A stretch of DNA of 64,000 bases, taken from Candidatus Accumulibacter contiguus. Lineage in GTDB: Bacteria; Pseudomonadota; Gammaproteobacteria; Burkholderiales; Rhodocyclaceae. Location of the stretch: NCBI RefSeq assembly GCF_012940005.1, contig NZ_SPMX01000010.1, positions 1-64,000 on the forward strand, read 5' to 3'. Made by a program: the position numbers and the translations under genes. The notes under the pieces were generated by a model that was given only the letters and a program-made list of their open reading frames with translations, did no database searches and was not told the DNA's origin. Positions 21,201 to 31,576 of this stretch are shown piece by piece. Each line of letters opens with the position of its first letter. Positions within the stretch are counted from its first letter, which is position 1.

Positions 21201-22808
21201 CTGCCCGCCGCCTGGCTCTCCGAACGCAGCCAGTCGCTGGAACTGCGCGATGCCGAGACGCGCCTGACGCTGCCGGCGGACGCGCGCGACCTCCGGATCA
21301 GTCTGGCGCAGGGCAGCGCCGGGCAGTTTGCGCGCATCGCCGAAGACCTCCTGGATTTTCCGTGGGGCTGTGTCGAGCAGACCGCCAGCCGCCTGCTGCC
21401 GCTCAGCTTCGTCTATCGCGGCCTGCCCGCCGATGCGCCGCGCGTGCGCGAAATCTCGCAATCGATCGCCACGCAGCGACTGCGCCTGGTCCAGATGGCC
21501 GGGCCGGAAGCGGTCTTCGGCTGGTGGGGGCCGGGCACCACCGACAGCGCCTGGCTCACCGCCTACGCCTATTACGCCGACTGGCACGCCGCGCGCGCGC
21601 TCGGCCTCAAACTGCCGGCGACGCACTGGCGGCAGAGCCTGGAAGCCTACAGCAAGCATGCCGCCAAGGAGCCGCTGCAGTTGCGTGTACTGGCCGTGTG
21701 GTTCCTGCAGGAAATGGAACTGCCGGTGCGCAACCTCCTGGAAGGTCTCATCCAGGAAGCCGCAACGCTGCCCGCGGCAAAGCCCGGCAGCCCGGGTCGC
21801 AACAGTCTCTGGCTGGGTGGCACGAACGCATCGGCCAATTCGCTGAGCCTGCTGCTGATCAGCCAGATGGCCCGCCAGCAGCAGCTCCCCATCGCCCCGG
21901 AACTCGCCCAGGCGATCGATGCCGCGCGCGAGTCGCTGCGCGCCCAGCCGGAAGCCCTCGGCCAGGCGCTGCTGGCGATGGAGGGCAAGGGGGCGGTGAC
22001 GGAGGACGCTGCGCGCTGGCTGGCGACGCTCGGCCCTGGCGCACCCACCTTCGACCGTGCCCTGGCGCTCACCTGGTGGAACAAGGCCCTTGGCGGCAGT
22101 GCCCTGCCGGAAAGCGCGCCGCCAGGCCTCAAGGGGAGCTGGCAGCGGCACGGCGGCCCGTTTGGCGCAGCCACCTGGCGCTGGACCGACAGGGAAATGC
22201 CGGTCGCCATCAGCCTTGCCACTCCGCCACTTGCGCCGCTCAGCGCTTTCGTTCGTTACCGTTCGGCCGAACCCGAGCAGGGCAAGCTGCCGGTCAAGCT
22301 CGAACGACGCCTCTACCGTCTGGTGGTCGCCGAGACCGCCAAACCGGCCGGAAAGCCGCCCGACAAGCCACCTGCCGAAGGCGCCGCACTGGCCGGCGAG
22401 GCCGTCGAATTCAGGGCCGAAGCGGCGGCGGACGGCGACCTGCGCTCGAACGAACTGTACCTCGAGGAAATCAGGCTCAGCGCCAGCGCCGGGCAGTCGC
22501 TGCGCTACGGTCTGCTCGAGGTGCCGCTGCCGCCGGGTGCCGATGTCGAGCGCGGAACCTGGGGAATTCGCCTGCGCGGTCTGGACGGCGATACCGTCGT
22601 GCCGATGGAGAAGGCGCGTCATCAACCCGGCGAGCTGTCCTATGCGGTACCCGTCGACCAGCTTTCCGAAGGCCGTGTCTTCCGTCATCTGCTGCGCTTT
22701 GGCAGTCGCGGCAGCTTCGTTCTGCCGCCGGCGCGCTTTCAGCGCATGTACCAGCCGGATGAGAAGGCTTTCGAGGCGGTGACGGAGAGGCGCGTGCAGG
22801 TCAAGTGA
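18156..22808 (+). CDS. yfaS: Bacterial alpha-2-macroglobulin with thioester motif
   Basis: About 1550 residues. After a signal/anchor segment ([19 protein letters not shown]) come several MG beta-sandwich domains, the MG7/A2M core with [10 protein letters not shown], then the thioester region [13 protein letters not shown] (Cys at about residue 1072) in an alpha-toroid, then a C-terminal receptor-like beta domain. Such proteins trap attacking proteases covalently in the periplasm, in cooperation with cell-wall enzymes. The CVEQ thioester is present, unlike the thioester-less E. coli YfaS as I recall it. GTG 18156, with GGAAGGA six bases upstream, is preferred; ATG 18141 is possible. The gene is embedded between DUF1175 and DUF2300 with overlaps on both sides. 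Confidence 0.9.
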   Translation: MATTRRQPQLRRLLPPGLLVTLILALLGILGRATAAEMAAANSNYRPLAGEEFFLLAETSYASDEQASVRLEIQRDSAELDEYGGVDIAVYRVPDPLGFLRAQSNLHRVKVPAKPQPEGMANMLKLSWDKIWANTRFAWKRLFSPAARRATTAAAPELKTEKEILTPTRLRHPPAYAPLPGLTLSDRFRYPVHRAKPIVPPADVKLAGSSSEFLPNNEGNVRVPLGQRTPGLYLVEASVGKHRAVTLVFVSDSVAVTKNAATEMLVWTARRKDGVAVGGADVVWSDGIGVLKTGSTGADGVARLAATSPETSYIYGQDPAGGVFISENFYHDSEIYNAKIYAVTDRPLYRPGDLVQVKFLGREFRSARRSEPVASGEIGVTVIDPAGTEVLTRRLRYDSAKGGETDFRLPTAAQAGGWELVFVRGEDSYGAAFRVADYVKPHFEADIVVDKSEFKTREAVGGRIRLSYPDGKPVTGALVRITARAQPLTMVEGELRYGGQFPIAIQAAELKTGSDGVAVFSLPPAEEPARYILSVLAQDGAAYRVRATKEILIERGATLWQISAPAYFSRPGEAVDFRYTPQGKAGPGSQPTRWEILRLEDRQRRDGALAEASLADGGSARLAFPEPGSYTVSLRDARGNLLAATSHWVSGEGMKAIPGSVEIVFDKEHYQAGETAHALITFPQAVGDALLTLERDQVEAYALLSGKAGWLSVSQVAPAQWRADIPVREEYGPNVTFSVLYLANGDYVFQNKGLRVAVPGVEVAIRTPRERYAPGETVTLELETRVAGRPTPALVNLGVVDEMIYVLQPEIAPSIGSFFYHPRRNNVRTTVSLSFIGYDLARLPAKGSAPVRRSLSERGVKVLERPRRDDTDTAGWWPTLMTGENGKVSVSFRMPDALTRWRVTARAITAGGVVGQQTRHVESHKDFYAKWTGPTTFRLGDRPAATLVAFNQTGATAKVQLSASGGGLAVRREVELQPGANNLPLALDKPVGGDVAIVLAQGGKEVDSLRQAIGVLPAAWLSERSQSLELRDAETRLTLPADARDLRISLAQGSAGQFARIAEDLLDFPWGCVEQTASRLLPLSFVYRGLPADAPRVREISQSIATQRLRLVQMAGPEAVFGWWGPGTTDSAWLTAYAYYADWHAARALGLKLPATHWRQSLEAYSKHAAKEPLQLRVLAVWFLQEMELPVRNLLEGLIQEAATLPAAKPGSPGRNSLWLGGTNASANSLSLLLISQMARQQQLPIAPELAQAIDAARESLRAQPEALGQALLAMEGKGAVTEDAARWLATLGPGAPTFDRALALTWWNKALGGSALPESAPPGLKGSWQRHGGPFGAATWRWTDREMPVAISLATPPLAPLSAFVRYRSAEPEQGKLPVKLERRLYRLVVAETAKPAGKPPDKPPAEGAALAGEAVEFRAEAAADGDLRSNELYLEEIRLSASAGQSLRYGLLEVPLPPGADVERGTWGIRLRGLDGDTVVPMEKARHQPGELSYAVPVDQLSEGRVFRHLLRFGSRGSFVLPPARFQRMYQPDEKAFEAVTERRVQVK

Positions 22809-24499
22809 TGACAGGACTCCCGCCGCCACCACGCCCTGGCCTGCCAGTGCGCTGCCGGCTGTACTGCCTGGCCACCGGGCTGCTGCTGGCGGCTGCGCGG
22901 ATCTCGGCGGCACCGGCTGTCGAACTGGTCTTCGGCGACCCGGAAGCGCCCACCGCGCTGCGTGTTTCCGCCGCCGGCAGCGAGGCCATGCCGGTACCCG
23001 GAACGACGCCGCTCGGCAGCCTGTGGAAGGTCTTTGTGCATGCCTACCTGAGCGCCGGCACGCGCCAGCCGGCCGATTACCACTGCAGCGGCCGCGACCC
23101 CGGCGAGGAATCGTATTGCTGTGCCCCCGGCGAGAGCATCGGCCGCGATGCGGCACTGGCCAAATCCTGCGGCCTCTATTTTTCTCCACGTCGGCTCGCC
23201 TTGTCGGCGGCCGACTGGCGGGCTTTCTGGCTGCGTCAGGCTCCGCAGGCACCGGCGTGGTTGTTCGAACTCGACAAGATGCAGCCGGCCAGCGAAGTCA
23301 CGGTTCGCTCGCTGCTGGCCGCGCTGGCAGCCATCGACGCCGACACGCGCCGGCAGACGATGGCCGCGCTGCAGCGCGTCAGCCTCGAAGCGCGCGCCCG
23401 CCCGCTGCTCTCGCATCTGGGCAACTCGCTGCGCGTCAAGACCTGGAGCTGGAATGACGGCAAGGGCAGACGGATTGGCGGCTTCGCCGGCTGGCTCGCC
23501 GATGGAACGCCGCTGTGGCTGCGCGGCAGCGGCAGCAGCGCCCAGGTCATCGAGCAGGCGGCGCCGTGGCTGGCCGGCCAGTTGCCGCAGCCGACACCGC
23601 CTGACGAGGCTTGCGTACGCGTCCGTTTTTTCAGCCGCTACCCGCTCTCGGAAGTGCTGGTCGACGGCCGTCCGGCAGCCGAGGGCCCGCTACGCGGTCG
23701 TGTCGAAGCGCGTTTCAGCAACGCCCGCCGCCTGTTCTTCGCGAGCAGCGGCGAGCTCAGCCTCGGCCGTTCCGCCAGCCGCCCGGAAATCAGCGGCCGC
23801 TTCGCTCTCAACGAGTATGTCGCCCGCGTGCTGCAGCGCGAGGCTGGCGCGCAGCCGGCGGCGGCAGCGCGTGCGCTGGCGGTCGCTGCACGTACCTATC
23901 TCGTGCGCCACGCCGGACATGGCCGCGGCTGCTACGAGTTCGACGATGACAGCCGCACCCAGCGCGTCTCGCCGGCGCCACCGGAGCGGGCCGCCCTGCG
24001 CGCCGCCGAGTGGAGCGATGGCCTGGTCCTGAGTGGCGTCTCCGGTCGCTACCACCAGACCCGCAGCGCAGCGCAACAGCTCTCGTGGCAGGCCGCCGTG
24101 GCCGGCGCCAACGCCGGCGCGCGCTGGGACGAAATCCTCGAGAGCGCCTACGGTGGCGCCGGCTTCGGTATCGCCGGTGAAGCCGATGCCGGCGAATGTC
24201 AGCCGCTGAGCCGTGCCGAGAACTGGCTGGCTGGCCGGCAGGGCACCTGGAAGCGGCGGCTCGCCGGCGTCCCGGGTTTCGAGACGCCGGCGCCACTGCC
24301 GCGCGTGTGCCGCCTCGATCATGGCAACCCCTATGCTGACCTCGAGCGCGGCCGCATTTACGCGACGGGGATCGGCAGTGCCAATGAGCGGCTGACGATC
24401 GCTCACGAGTATCTGCATTTCGCTCTTGCCAACCATCCGCGTGGCCGCGACGAGGACTTCATCGAACGGACGGCGCGTACCCTGCTGGACATGCCATGA
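22808..24499 (+). CDS. yfaQ: DUF2300 protein with SxxK, SpoIID-like and HExxH signatures
   Basis: 563 residues, signal peptide ([18 protein letters not shown]). The N-terminal part has SLWK (S71-K74) after PVPGTTPLG, resembling the SxxK active-site start of penicillin-binding proteins and beta-lactamases. A SpoIID/LytB-like region (about residues 332-460; [15 protein letters not shown]) follows. Near the C-terminus [10 protein letters not shown] gives HExxH (H533, H537). DUF2300 is known only as a partner of bacterial macroglobulins. The three signatures suggest peptidoglycan contact, but none is proven active. ATG 22808 shares one base with the previous stop; GTG 22805 is an alternative. It overlaps the next gene by 4 bp. 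Confidence 0.75.
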   Translation: MTGLPPPPRPGLPVRCRLYCLATGLLLAAARISAAPAVELVFGDPEAPTALRVSAAGSEAMPVPGTTPLGSLWKVFVHAYLSAGTRQPADYHCSGRDPGEESYCCAPGESIGRDAALAKSCGLYFSPRRLALSAADWRAFWLRQAPQAPAWLFELDKMQPASEVTVRSLLAALAAIDADTRRQTMAALQRVSLEARARPLLSHLGNSLRVKTWSWNDGKGRRIGGFAGWLADGTPLWLRGSGSSAQVIEQAAPWLAGQLPQPTPPDEACVRVRFFSRYPLSEVLVDGRPAAEGPLRGRVEARFSNARRLFFASSGELSLGRSASRPEISGRFALNEYVARVLQREAGAQPAAAARALAVAARTYLVRHAGHGRGCYEFDDDSRTQRVSPAPPERAALRAAEWSDGLVLSGVSGRYHQTRSAAQQLSWQAAVAGANAGARWDEILESAYGGAGFGIAGEADAGECQPLSRAENWLAGRQGTWKRRLAGVPGFETPAPLPRVCRLDHGNPYADLERGRIYATGIGSANERLTIAHEYLHFALANHPRGRDEDFIERTARTLLDMP

Positions 24500-25314
24500 T
24501 TCCCCGGACCTGCAAGCGTCGAATCCCCGTAGCGCTGCTGCTCGTTGCCACCGCGGCCACCGCTGCCGACACCGGCATCGTCCTCGACTCTCCGCGCGGC
24601 GGCTGGCGTAACGGCAGTCTCGCCGAAGACAAGGAATCGGCGATCGTCGCGGCTTACCCGAAACCGCCGGTCGATCGTGGTGGACAGAAAAATCGCACCC
24701 TGATCGAAGGACAATTGCGGCAGGCGGGCAAGAATCGTCCGCCCGGCCGACTGATCGTCAACGGCATCGACATGCCGCTGTACACCGATGCGCAGGGGCG
24801 CTTCGTCAAACCCTGGGCCTTCGGGCCAGGCAGCAACAGCGTCGAGATCGTCGCCCCAGGCGGCACTCGTCGCCGTCTGCAGTTTTACGAAAACCATGCC
24901 GAGAAGACGCACAGCAAGTTGCGCGTGGTCCTCGGCTGGGACGATCCGCGTGCCGAAGTCGATCTGCACATCCTGACGCCCGACGGCGAGCATGCCTTCT
25001 GGGCGCAGCCACTGCTCAAGCGTGGCGGCGGCCTGGACGTTGACAGCGTCGATGGTGGCGGCCCCGAGATATTTTCCACGGCAACGCCCTTGTCGGGCAA
25101 CTATCTCGTCTATGTCAATTACTGGGGCAATTTCAACGCCGCCGGCTACAACTTCGATCCCGATGCCCACGACAAACCGCTGATCACCACCCGCATCACC
25201 ATCGTCAGCAACGAAAACACTCCCGACGAGCGCCAGGAGACCGTGGTTGTCCCCTTGCGCCGCGTCGGCGACCTGACCTTTGTCCGCTCGCTGCGTTACG
25301 GAGAAAAGAAATGA
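24496..25314 (+). CDS. yfaP: DUF2135 protein, copy 1
   Basis: 272 residues with an N-terminal secretion signal (ending in TAATAADTG). The DUF2135 body contains the family core [18 protein letters not shown] followed by [10 protein letters not shown] and [17 protein letters not shown], a beta-sandwich of unknown function found with bacterial macroglobulins. The acidic loop (D-x-D-x-H and later D-x-D) looks able to bind metal; this is inference. Starts inside the DUF2300 stop (ATGA) and overlaps copy 2 likewise. Confidence 0.8.
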   Translation: MIPRTCKRRIPVALLLVATAATAADTGIVLDSPRGGWRNGSLAEDKESAIVAAYPKPPVDRGGQKNRTLIEGQLRQAGKNRPPGRLIVNGIDMPLYTDAQGRFVKPWAFGPGSNSVEIVAPGGTRRRLQFYENHAEKTHSKLRVVLGWDDPRAEVDLHILTPDGEHAFWAQPLLKRGGGLDVDSVDGGGPEIFSTATPLSGNYLVYVNYWGNFNAAGYNFDPDAHDKPLITTRITIVSNENTPDERQETVVVPLRRVGDLTFVRSLRYGEKK

Positions 25315-26129
25315 GTCACCTGTCGAGCCGCCAATCGCTGGCCTTGTGCGCGCTACTTGCGGTGGTGGCGGCGGCCGACGCCCAGATTTCGCTGGACGCG
25401 CCGCGCGGTGGCTGGAAGCACTCCGGTGGCGAGTCGGCGCAGCACCTGCAGGACGTCCACTACCCGGCCAGTCGGGTCAATGCCGGGGGGGCGCGCAGCA
25501 GTGATGATGGTGGCGAACTCGGCGCAGCGATCCGCGGCAGAATCGCCGGCGCCGCGACGGCCAAGGCCAGACCGCCGCAGCTGCTGGTGGTCAATGGCGT
25601 TGCCATGCCGCTCAGCGTCACCCCGGATGGTTTCTTTGCCCGTCCCTACGCTTTTCCGCCCGGTGCCAACAGTGTCGAAGTACGGAGCGCTGACCGCCGG
25701 CAGGTGCGCAGGGTCAATTTCTACGACGCCAACCCGACTCGCCAGCGGGTCGGTCTGCGCGTCGTTCTCAGTTGGGACAGCGACATGACCGACATCGATC
25801 TGCATGTCGTTTCTCCGGATGGTCAGCATGTCTTTTTCGGCGAGCGGATTGCCAAGAACGGCGGCGCACTCGACGTCGATGTCACCGGTGGTTACGGCCC
25901 GGAAATCTACGCCATCCCGTCGCCCCCGCACGGCAACTGGCAGATCTACGTCAATTACTTCGGTGCCGGGATGGGCGCATACGGTGAAGCGGAGAGACAG
26001 GAAATCACCATCGCGCAGGTCGCGATCATCACCCGCGAAGGCACGCCCGACGAAAAGCTGCAGGTCTTCCGCGTTCCCCTGCGTCGCCCCGGCGAGCTGA
26101 CTCTGGTCAAGTCCTTCGTCTACCCGTGA
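25311..26129 (+). CDS. DUF2135 protein, copy 2 (tandem paralogue)
   Basis: 272 residues, exactly the length of copy 1, with the same order of blocks: secretion signal, LDAPRGGWKHSGG, VNGVAMPLSVTPDGFF, LRVVLSWDSDMTDIDLHV, GGALDVDVTGGYGPEIY, and a closing PLRRPGELTLVKS. This is a tandem duplication that has diverged considerably, mainly in the first 90 residues. Coupled by ATGA and GTGA overlaps to its neighbours. Function unknown; two different copies suggest a heteromeric partner or specialised ligands. Confidence 0.8.
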   Translation: MSHLSSRQSLALCALLAVVAAADAQISLDAPRGGWKHSGGESAQHLQDVHYPASRVNAGGARSSDDGGELGAAIRGRIAGAATAKARPPQLLVVNGVAMPLSVTPDGFFARPYAFPPGANSVEVRSADRRQVRRVNFYDANPTRQRVGLRVVLSWDSDMTDIDLHVVSPDGQHVFFGERIAKNGGALDVDVTGGYGPEIYAIPSPPHGNWQIYVNYFGAGMGAYGEAERQEITIAQVAIITREGTPDEKLQVFRVPLRRPGELTLVKSFVYP

Positions 26130-27331
26130 TCGCTCGCCGGCTGCCAGTCGCGCTGCTGGCGGTCATGCTGCTCGCCGCCTGTGCAGAGAAAGCAGGCCCC
26201 CAGGCTCTCGAACACGAGGCCTATGTCTGGCAGCGACGCTGGTCGCCAGCACTGGCTGCGGCACTGCGGGATTCGGCCGACCTCGTGCGCGCCTGGCGGG
26301 TGCTGGCCGGCGAGGTCGATGCCGGCGGCAACTTTCGGCGGCTTGCCGTCGACCCGGCGGCACTGGCTGTCAGTGGTCGCCCGGCGATTCCTGTCGTACG
26401 CATCGAAGCGCCGCTGGCGACGCTCGACCGCGCGCAGCTGATTGCCGGCATCGTCGCCTTGCAGCGCGACTGGCCGGCATCGACGACGATCGAAATCGAT
26501 CACGATTGCGGTACACGCCAACTCGCCGACTACGCGCGTTTTCTCGCCGCCCTGCGCCAGGAGCTTCCCTCCGGACGACGGCTGTCGCTGACCGTGCTGC
26601 CCGACTGGTTGGCTGCCTCAGAGCTGGACGGACTGTTGGCGACGGCCGACGAGATCGTCCTGCAGCTCCATGCGGTGCACGGATCGGCGCGCAGCCTGTT
26701 CGATCCCGCCGGCGCACGTGCCTGGACGAGCCAGCTCGCTCGCCGGATCGACAAGCCTTTCCGGGTGGCGCTGCCGACCTACGGCTCGCGCGTTGTGGTC
26801 GATGAGCGCGGGCGGATCAGGGCCATCGAGAGCGAAGTGCCGGTCGATCCCTATCGGGTCGCTGGCGTGCCGGACCAGGGACGCGAACTGTTCGCGCCTC
26901 CGGCCACGGTATCGGCCTTTCTGCGCTGGCTCGAAAAGTCGCCGCCGCCGCGGCTGTCCGGTGTCGTCTGGTTCCGCCTGCCGCTTGCCGGCGACCAGCG
27001 GGCCTGGACGCCCGCCACCTGGCGTGCCGTCATTCGCGATACTGAAACGGCGATCCGGCTGTCCGCCGAACTGCGGCCGGGCAATCAGCCGGGTCAGCAG
27101 CGCATCGTGCTGCGCAACGCAGGCATCATGGACACGACGCTCCCCGCCACCCTTATCGTCCAGGCCCCATGCCGTGGCCTGACGGGGAGTCAGAGCTACC
27201 TTCTCGAACGACAAGGCGAAGACAGCCTCTTCCTGCGTTCGCAACAAGCGCTGTTGCGCGCCGGCAGCGAAGTCAGCGTCGGCCTCGCGGACTGCCCGTC
27301 GGGGCCTGGCGGCCTGTGGATTGACGAGTAA
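26126..27331 (+). CDS. DUF3142 lipoprotein
   Basis: 401 residues from GTG 26126, which overlaps the previous stop. Lipoprotein signal with lipobox LLAAC. The body matches DUF3142: EAYVWQRRWSPAL near the start, IEIDHDCGTRQLADYARFL, LTVLPDWL, and PFRVALPTYGSRVV; the alternating strands and acidic IEIDHD suggest a TIM-barrel resembling glycosidases or polysaccharide deacetylase partners. No function is known. It is the last gene of the overlapped operon; the 256 bases after it hold nothing recognisable. Confidence 0.75.
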   Translation: MIARRLPVALLAVMLLAACAEKAGPQALEHEAYVWQRRWSPALAAALRDSADLVRAWRVLAGEVDAGGNFRRLAVDPAALAVSGRPAIPVVRIEAPLATLDRAQLIAGIVALQRDWPASTTIEIDHDCGTRQLADYARFLAALRQELPSGRRLSLTVLPDWLAASELDGLLATADEIVLQLHAVHGSARSLFDPAGARAWTSQLARRIDKPFRVALPTYGSRVVVDERGRIRAIESEVPVDPYRVAGVPDQGRELFAPPATVSAFLRWLEKSPPPRLSGVVWFRLPLAGDQRAWTPATWRAVIRDTETAIRLSAELRPGNQPGQQRIVLRNAGIMDTTLPATLIVQAPCRGLTGSQSYLLERQGEDSLFLRSQQALLRAGSEVSVGLADCPSGPGGLWIDE

Positions 27332-27587
27332 GGGGTGGAGAGCGAGGGGCGACCGTTCCAGCGGTGATTCGAAGCGATCCGGGCCGGATGACGAGCATGT
27401 CGTCCAGTACATCTGCGGCCAGCGACAACTCGGGAGAACTGATACCATTCATCCCTATGGCGGCAAAGACCCATTCGCATAGGAAGTTCATGATCACTGG
27501 CTGGTGGCTGCGCGAAATACTCGATGGCCTACCGCGATTTCCCTCCTGCGTGGGTATTCGCGAAGAGGTGATCTGGGAGCCTGCGCT

Positions 27588-28928
27588 TTGACCGTCATCG
27601 GTGCAGAAGCAGTGCTGGCGCTGGCGCCGGATGCGTCGTCGGCGAATGCGGCGCGCGCGCTGGTGATGCCTGCCCGGTGGCCGGTCCTGGGTGCGAACGA
27701 TGTCGCCGTATGGGGTGCATGTCAAGGCAGCGGATCAAAACCGTACCAGACACAAGTCGGGATCACCGGCGCCACCCCGGTATTTCGTTGCAGCTGTCCC
27801 AGCCGCAAGTTTCCCTGCAAGCATGCCTTGGCGCTGCTGCTGCTGCGTGCCAAACAGGAGGAACTATTCACCCAGACCGACGCCCCGGCCTGGGTCAGCG
27901 AATGGTTGAGCACACGCGCCGAGAAAGAACGGAAGAAGGAGGAAAAGCAGCGCCAGGAGACAGCCACTCCTGTCGATCCCGAAGTCGCCGAGCAGCGCGA
28001 TCTGAAACGCCAGGCACAGCGCTGGAGCCGCATCGAAGGTGCGGCGACCGAGTTGCAGGCATGGCTGTACGATCAGATCGGCCGCGGGCTGGGCGCCATC
28101 GGCGATGAGCAGCTCGCTGGATGGCATACCATGGCCGCGCGCATGGTGGATGCACAGGCTGCCGGACTGGCATTGAGAGTGCGGGAGGCAGCGCAAGGCA
28201 TCCGCCGGGGCACAGACTGGCCTGAGCGGCTGTTGCATCGCCTCGGCCTGTTGTATTTGCTGTGCACCGCAATTCGCCGCCGTGCAGAGTTGTCTCCGGA
28301 GATGCAGGCCGAACTTCGCACCATTGCGGGTTGGCCGTATGAAAAATCCGAGGTGCTGAGCACAGGAAAACGTCTGGCCGACCAGTGGACCGTCTTGGGA
28401 CAAATCAGGGAAGAGAACGAAGACCACCTGACGGAACGGCGGGTGTGGTTACATGGGCAAAACAGTGGCCGACGTGCCTTGCTGCTGGAGCATGCCTTCG
28501 CCGGCAAGGGATTCGAGCAGTCCTGGCTGAACGGCTCCACTGTCGAAGCAACCCTGGCCTTTTTTCCGGGCACCAGCATGCTACGGGCACTGGTCGCCGA
28601 GGTGACGGCAAGCGCACAGACCCGATGGCCGGATTCGACCTTGAGCGCCGAGTGGCGGACGGTTGCCGAACGTGTCGCAAGCAGCCCCTGGGTACGTTTG
28701 CACCCGATGGTTTTGTCCGCGGCTGTACCCCTGCGGGCCGGTGACCATACTTTTTTGCTTGTCGAAGGCCAAACCGTAGCGCTGCATCTGGGCGATGACG
28801 ACACCTGGAGATTGCTCGCCTACAGCGGTGGTCACCCGCTCGCGATGATGGGCGAATGGGATGGCCTGGCACTGCGGCCGCTCAGCGCATGGGGGGTCGA
28901 TGGGCTGTGGCAAAGGAGTCCGGAGTGA
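27588..28928 (+). CDS. SWIM zinc-finger protein
   Basis: About 446 residues. The start is chosen as TTG 27588 (LTVIGAEAVLALAPDASSANAA), with GGGAG eight bases upstream, because bacterial SWIM proteins usually begin with an EAVLALAPD-like segment; the frame is open back to 27504. The SWIM motif CxC...CxH (FRCSCPSRKFPCKHALAL) would bind zinc and contact DNA or protein. A charged segment (RAEKERKKEEKQRQE) follows. First gene of a five-gene set; the next gene starts in its stop (GTGA). The family recurs beside MoxR/VWA genes. Confidence 0.8.
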   Translation: MTVIGAEAVLALAPDASSANAARALVMPARWPVLGANDVAVWGACQGSGSKPYQTQVGITGATPVFRCSCPSRKFPCKHALALLLLRAKQEELFTQTDAPAWVSEWLSTRAEKERKKEEKQRQETATPVDPEVAEQRDLKRQAQRWSRIEGAATELQAWLYDQIGRGLGAIGDEQLAGWHTMAARMVDAQAAGLALRVREAAQGIRRGTDWPERLLHRLGLLYLLCTAIRRRAELSPEMQAELRTIAGWPYEKSEVLSTGKRLADQWTVLGQIREENEDHLTERRVWLHGQNSGRRALLLEHAFAGKGFEQSWLNGSTVEATLAFFPGTSMLRALVAEVTASAQTRWPDSTLSAEWRTVAERVASSPWVRLHPMVLSAAVPLRAGDHTFLLVEGQTVALHLGDDDTWRLLAYSGGHPLAMMGEWDGLALRPLSAWGVDGLWQRSPE

Positions 28929-30451
28929 GTACCTGGGCCGCATTGCTGCCGGTAGCCATGGTCGGTACCGAACGGCAGGCTGCCGTGGTGCCCGAGCTTG
29001 CTGGAGCGATCGGTGATCTGCTGGCCGAGCTTGCTGTGCTTGGCGACCACACCGCTCAACGTGTACTGCAAATGGCCGCCGTCTTGGCTACCTGCGCTCA
29101 GGCCGGCGTGCAGGGCACGGCCTGGCCGGGGCCCGTGCCGGCTGCAGCGGCCAGAGAAGTGCTGCCCACCGTGGATGACGCTTCTGCCGTGGTCTTGTTG
29201 GCCTGGGCTCTGCGCGAAGGGCCGCAACGCCTGCAGCAGCTTGTTTTTCAGTCGCTTGCCAAAAAGGGCTGTCGCTTGCCGATCGATCTGCTGCCATTGG
29301 CACTGGAGCAAGGCCGCCGCTCGCTGGCTTTGCGCGAATCATTGCAGCCAGTTCTGGGTGAGCGCGGTGTCTGGCTGGCAGGGCAGAATACCGCCTGGAA
29401 CTATGCTTTTGGCGTAGAGGCTGCGGCGGCTGAGGAAGTGCGCTGGACGGAAGGCAGTCTGGCGCAACGGCGCGCGCTGTTGCGCGAGGAGCGCCGGCGC
29501 AATCCTTCTGCGGCGCGTGAACGGCTGACCGGAATCCTCGGCGAATTGCCTGGGCGCGAACGTGCCGAGCTGCTAGGCGAGCTGGCAACCGGCTTGTCGA
29601 TGGACGATGAAGCGCTTCTCGACAGCTTGCGCAGAGACCGTAGCCGCGAGGTGAAACAGGTGACGCTTGGTCTGTTGCAGCGACTGCCCGACTGTGCCCA
29701 TGTACAGCGGGCACAGCAGCGCATGCAGGCGCTGTTACGGCAGGAAAGAGTGTTGTTGCGCAAACACTGGCGGCTCGACGCGCCATCCGCCGTGGCGGAC
29801 GAATGGAAAGCCGATGGCATTGAAGCGACACGGCCCACCCACGACGCGCTTGGCGAACGGGCCTGGTGGCTGTTTCAACTGGCCCGGCAGGTACCACTGG
29901 CCTGGTGGGTCCGATATACCGGCATGAACCCTGGCGATCTGGTCGAGTGGGCGATTTCCAGTGACTGGGCGGAGGCTCTGCTGCGGGCATGGCGCCACGC
30001 GCTGGCTGTCGAACCGGAGGTAGCCTGGTGCGAAGCCCTGTTGGACCACTCGCCGGAGACACCGTCTGCCGACAATTACATGAGCATTCTCGCCTTGTTG
30101 CCCCTGGCGAGACGCGAGCGCTATTGGGAAAAGCAGTTGAAGGATGGCAAATCCCGGTTGCGAACATTGCTCCATCAACTGCTGCAGGCCTGCCCACCCG
30201 GTGAATGCCTGTCAGCCAGTCTGTCGCTGGCCATCGCCAGTGCTGTCGCCGAAGCGGTCGGACAGCATGCCGACTTCAGCAACGATTACGCGCTACGTTC
30301 CGCCCTGCCGGAGCTTTGCTGTGTATTGCAGGGTGCGGCGCTGGAGCAGGTGCTAGAGCTATCCGGCGAAGCTGCCGGCAAGCCGGCGTTGCCAGAACTA
30401 TGGCATACCGTCAGGCAGATCATCGCAACGCGGCAAGCCCTGAATTGTTAA
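28925..30451 (+). CDS. DUF5691 protein
   Basis: 508 residues from GTG 28925, overlapping the upstream stop; earlier in-frame starts lie inside the SWIM gene. It is predicted all-alpha with repeated Leu/Ala-rich helices (ERLTGILGELPGRERAELLG; KQVTLGLLQRLPDC), like a HEAT-type scaffold, and begins WAALLPVAMVGTERQAA, which matches DUF5691. No catalytic residues are recognisable. The only clue to function is its invariant company of SWIM, MoxR, DUF5682 and VWA genes. Confidence 0.7.
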   Translation: MSTWAALLPVAMVGTERQAAVVPELAGAIGDLLAELAVLGDHTAQRVLQMAAVLATCAQAGVQGTAWPGPVPAAAAREVLPTVDDASAVVLLAWALREGPQRLQQLVFQSLAKKGCRLPIDLLPLALEQGRRSLALRESLQPVLGERGVWLAGQNTAWNYAFGVEAAAAEEVRWTEGSLAQRRALLREERRRNPSAARERLTGILGELPGRERAELLGELATGLSMDDEALLDSLRRDRSREVKQVTLGLLQRLPDCAHVQRAQQRMQALLRQERVLLRKHWRLDAPSAVADEWKADGIEATRPTHDALGERAWWLFQLARQVPLAWWVRYTGMNPGDLVEWAISSDWAEALLRAWRHALAVEPEVAWCEALLDHSPETPSADNYMSILALLPLARRERYWEKQLKDGKSRLRTLLHQLLQACPPGECLSASLSLAIASAVAEAVGQHADFSNDYALRSALPELCCVLQGAALEQVLELSGEAAGKPALPELWHTVRQIIATRQALNC

Positions 30452-30476
30452 CGTATTGCTCGAACCCGAGGACACC

Positions 30477-31565
30477 ATGACCGCATCCACTGCCATCCGC
30501 GAACATGCCGAGACACAATTTGCCGAAGAACTGTCGGAACTGAAAAGGCACGACACGCGTGCCCGCCCGCAAAACTGGGATCTGTCGCCATGGGCCGTCA
30601 TCACCTACCTGATGGGTGGCAAGCTCGACAGCGGTTTCGCGATCAGCGCCAAATACATTGGCAATCAGCGCCTGATGGAAATTGCCGTGGCAACGCTGGC
30701 AACCGACCGGGCATTGTTGCTGTACGGTGTGCCCGGCACCGCCAAATCGTGGGTATCGGAACACCTGGCTGCGGCCATCAGCGGCGATTCGACGCTGCTC
30801 ATCCAGGGCACGGCAGGCACCAGTGAAGAACAATTGCGTTACGGCTGGAATTACGCGCAGTTGCTGGCGCATGGGCCTTCTGAACAAGCCCTGGTTTCGA
30901 GTCCTCTGATGCATGCCATGCGGACCGGCAAGATCGCCCGTGTCGAAGAACTCACCCGCATCCCCGCGGATGTGCAGGATACGCTGATCACCATCCTGTC
31001 GGAGAAATCCCTGCCCATCCCCGAACTCAACAGTGAGGTCCAGGCAAGGCGTGGCTTCAACGTCATCGCCACCGCCAACAACCGCGACAAGGGGGTCAAC
31101 GAGCTGTCTTCGGCGCTCAAGCGTCGTTTCAATACGGTGGTGCTGCCGGTGCCCGCCAGTGAAGACGAAGAAGTCTCGATCGTCGTCAAACGGGTAGCCG
31201 AAATGGGCCGTGCCCTGCAATTGCCGGCAGAGCCGCCGGCGCTCAAGGAGGTCCGGCGCCTGGTGCAGATATTTCGAGAACTGCGCAGTGGCCGGACCGC
31301 CGATGAAAGAACGCAAGTCAAGTCGCCCACCTCTACGCTATCGACCGCCGAGGCAATCTCTGTCATCAACAGCGGTATGGCGCTGGCTGGCCATTTCGGC
31401 GATGGCGTAATGCGCCCGCATGACCTCGCCTCCGGCCTGATCGGTGCAGTGGTGAAGGATCCGATCCAGGACAATATCGTATGGAACGAGTATCTGGAAA
31501 CGGTGGTGAAAGAACGCGCCGACTGGAAGGATCTGTACCGTGCCTGCCGCGAGCAGCAAACCTGA
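30477..31565 (+). CDS. MoxR-family AAA+ ATPase
   Basis: 362 residues; CGAGGA lies before ATG 30477. Walker A LYGVPGTAKSW (about residues 82-92, with the MoxR-style GxPGTAKS), a Walker B-like segment (KIARVEELTRIP) and sensor I IATANNRDKGV are present, so it should hydrolyse ATP. MoxR ATPases work with VWA proteins as chaperones or metal insertases. The VWA partner is two genes downstream. The gap to the previous gene is 25 bp, the only non-overlapping junction in the set except the next. Confidence 0.85.
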   Translation: MTASTAIREHAETQFAEELSELKRHDTRARPQNWDLSPWAVITYLMGGKLDSGFAISAKYIGNQRLMEIAVATLATDRALLLYGVPGTAKSWVSEHLAAAISGDSTLLIQGTAGTSEEQLRYGWNYAQLLAHGPSEQALVSSPLMHAMRTGKIARVEELTRIPADVQDTLITILSEKSLPIPELNSEVQARRGFNVIATANNRDKGVNELSSALKRRFNTVVLPVPASEDEEVSIVVKRVAEMGRALQLPAEPPALKEVRRLVQIFRELRSGRTADERTQVKSPTSTLSTAEAISVINSGMALAGHFGDGVMRPHDLASGLIGAVVKDPIQDNIVWNEYLETVVKERADWKDLYRACREQQT

Positions 31566-31576
31566 TCGCCACCGCA

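Noticed and set aside
18195-23252. Very long minus-strand open frame (about 1685 codons) opposite the macroglobulin gene
   Set aside because: It is the antisense shadow of a high-GC gene. Its translation has no domain, and the plus-strand frame has clear family motifs, overlaps and ribosome sites.
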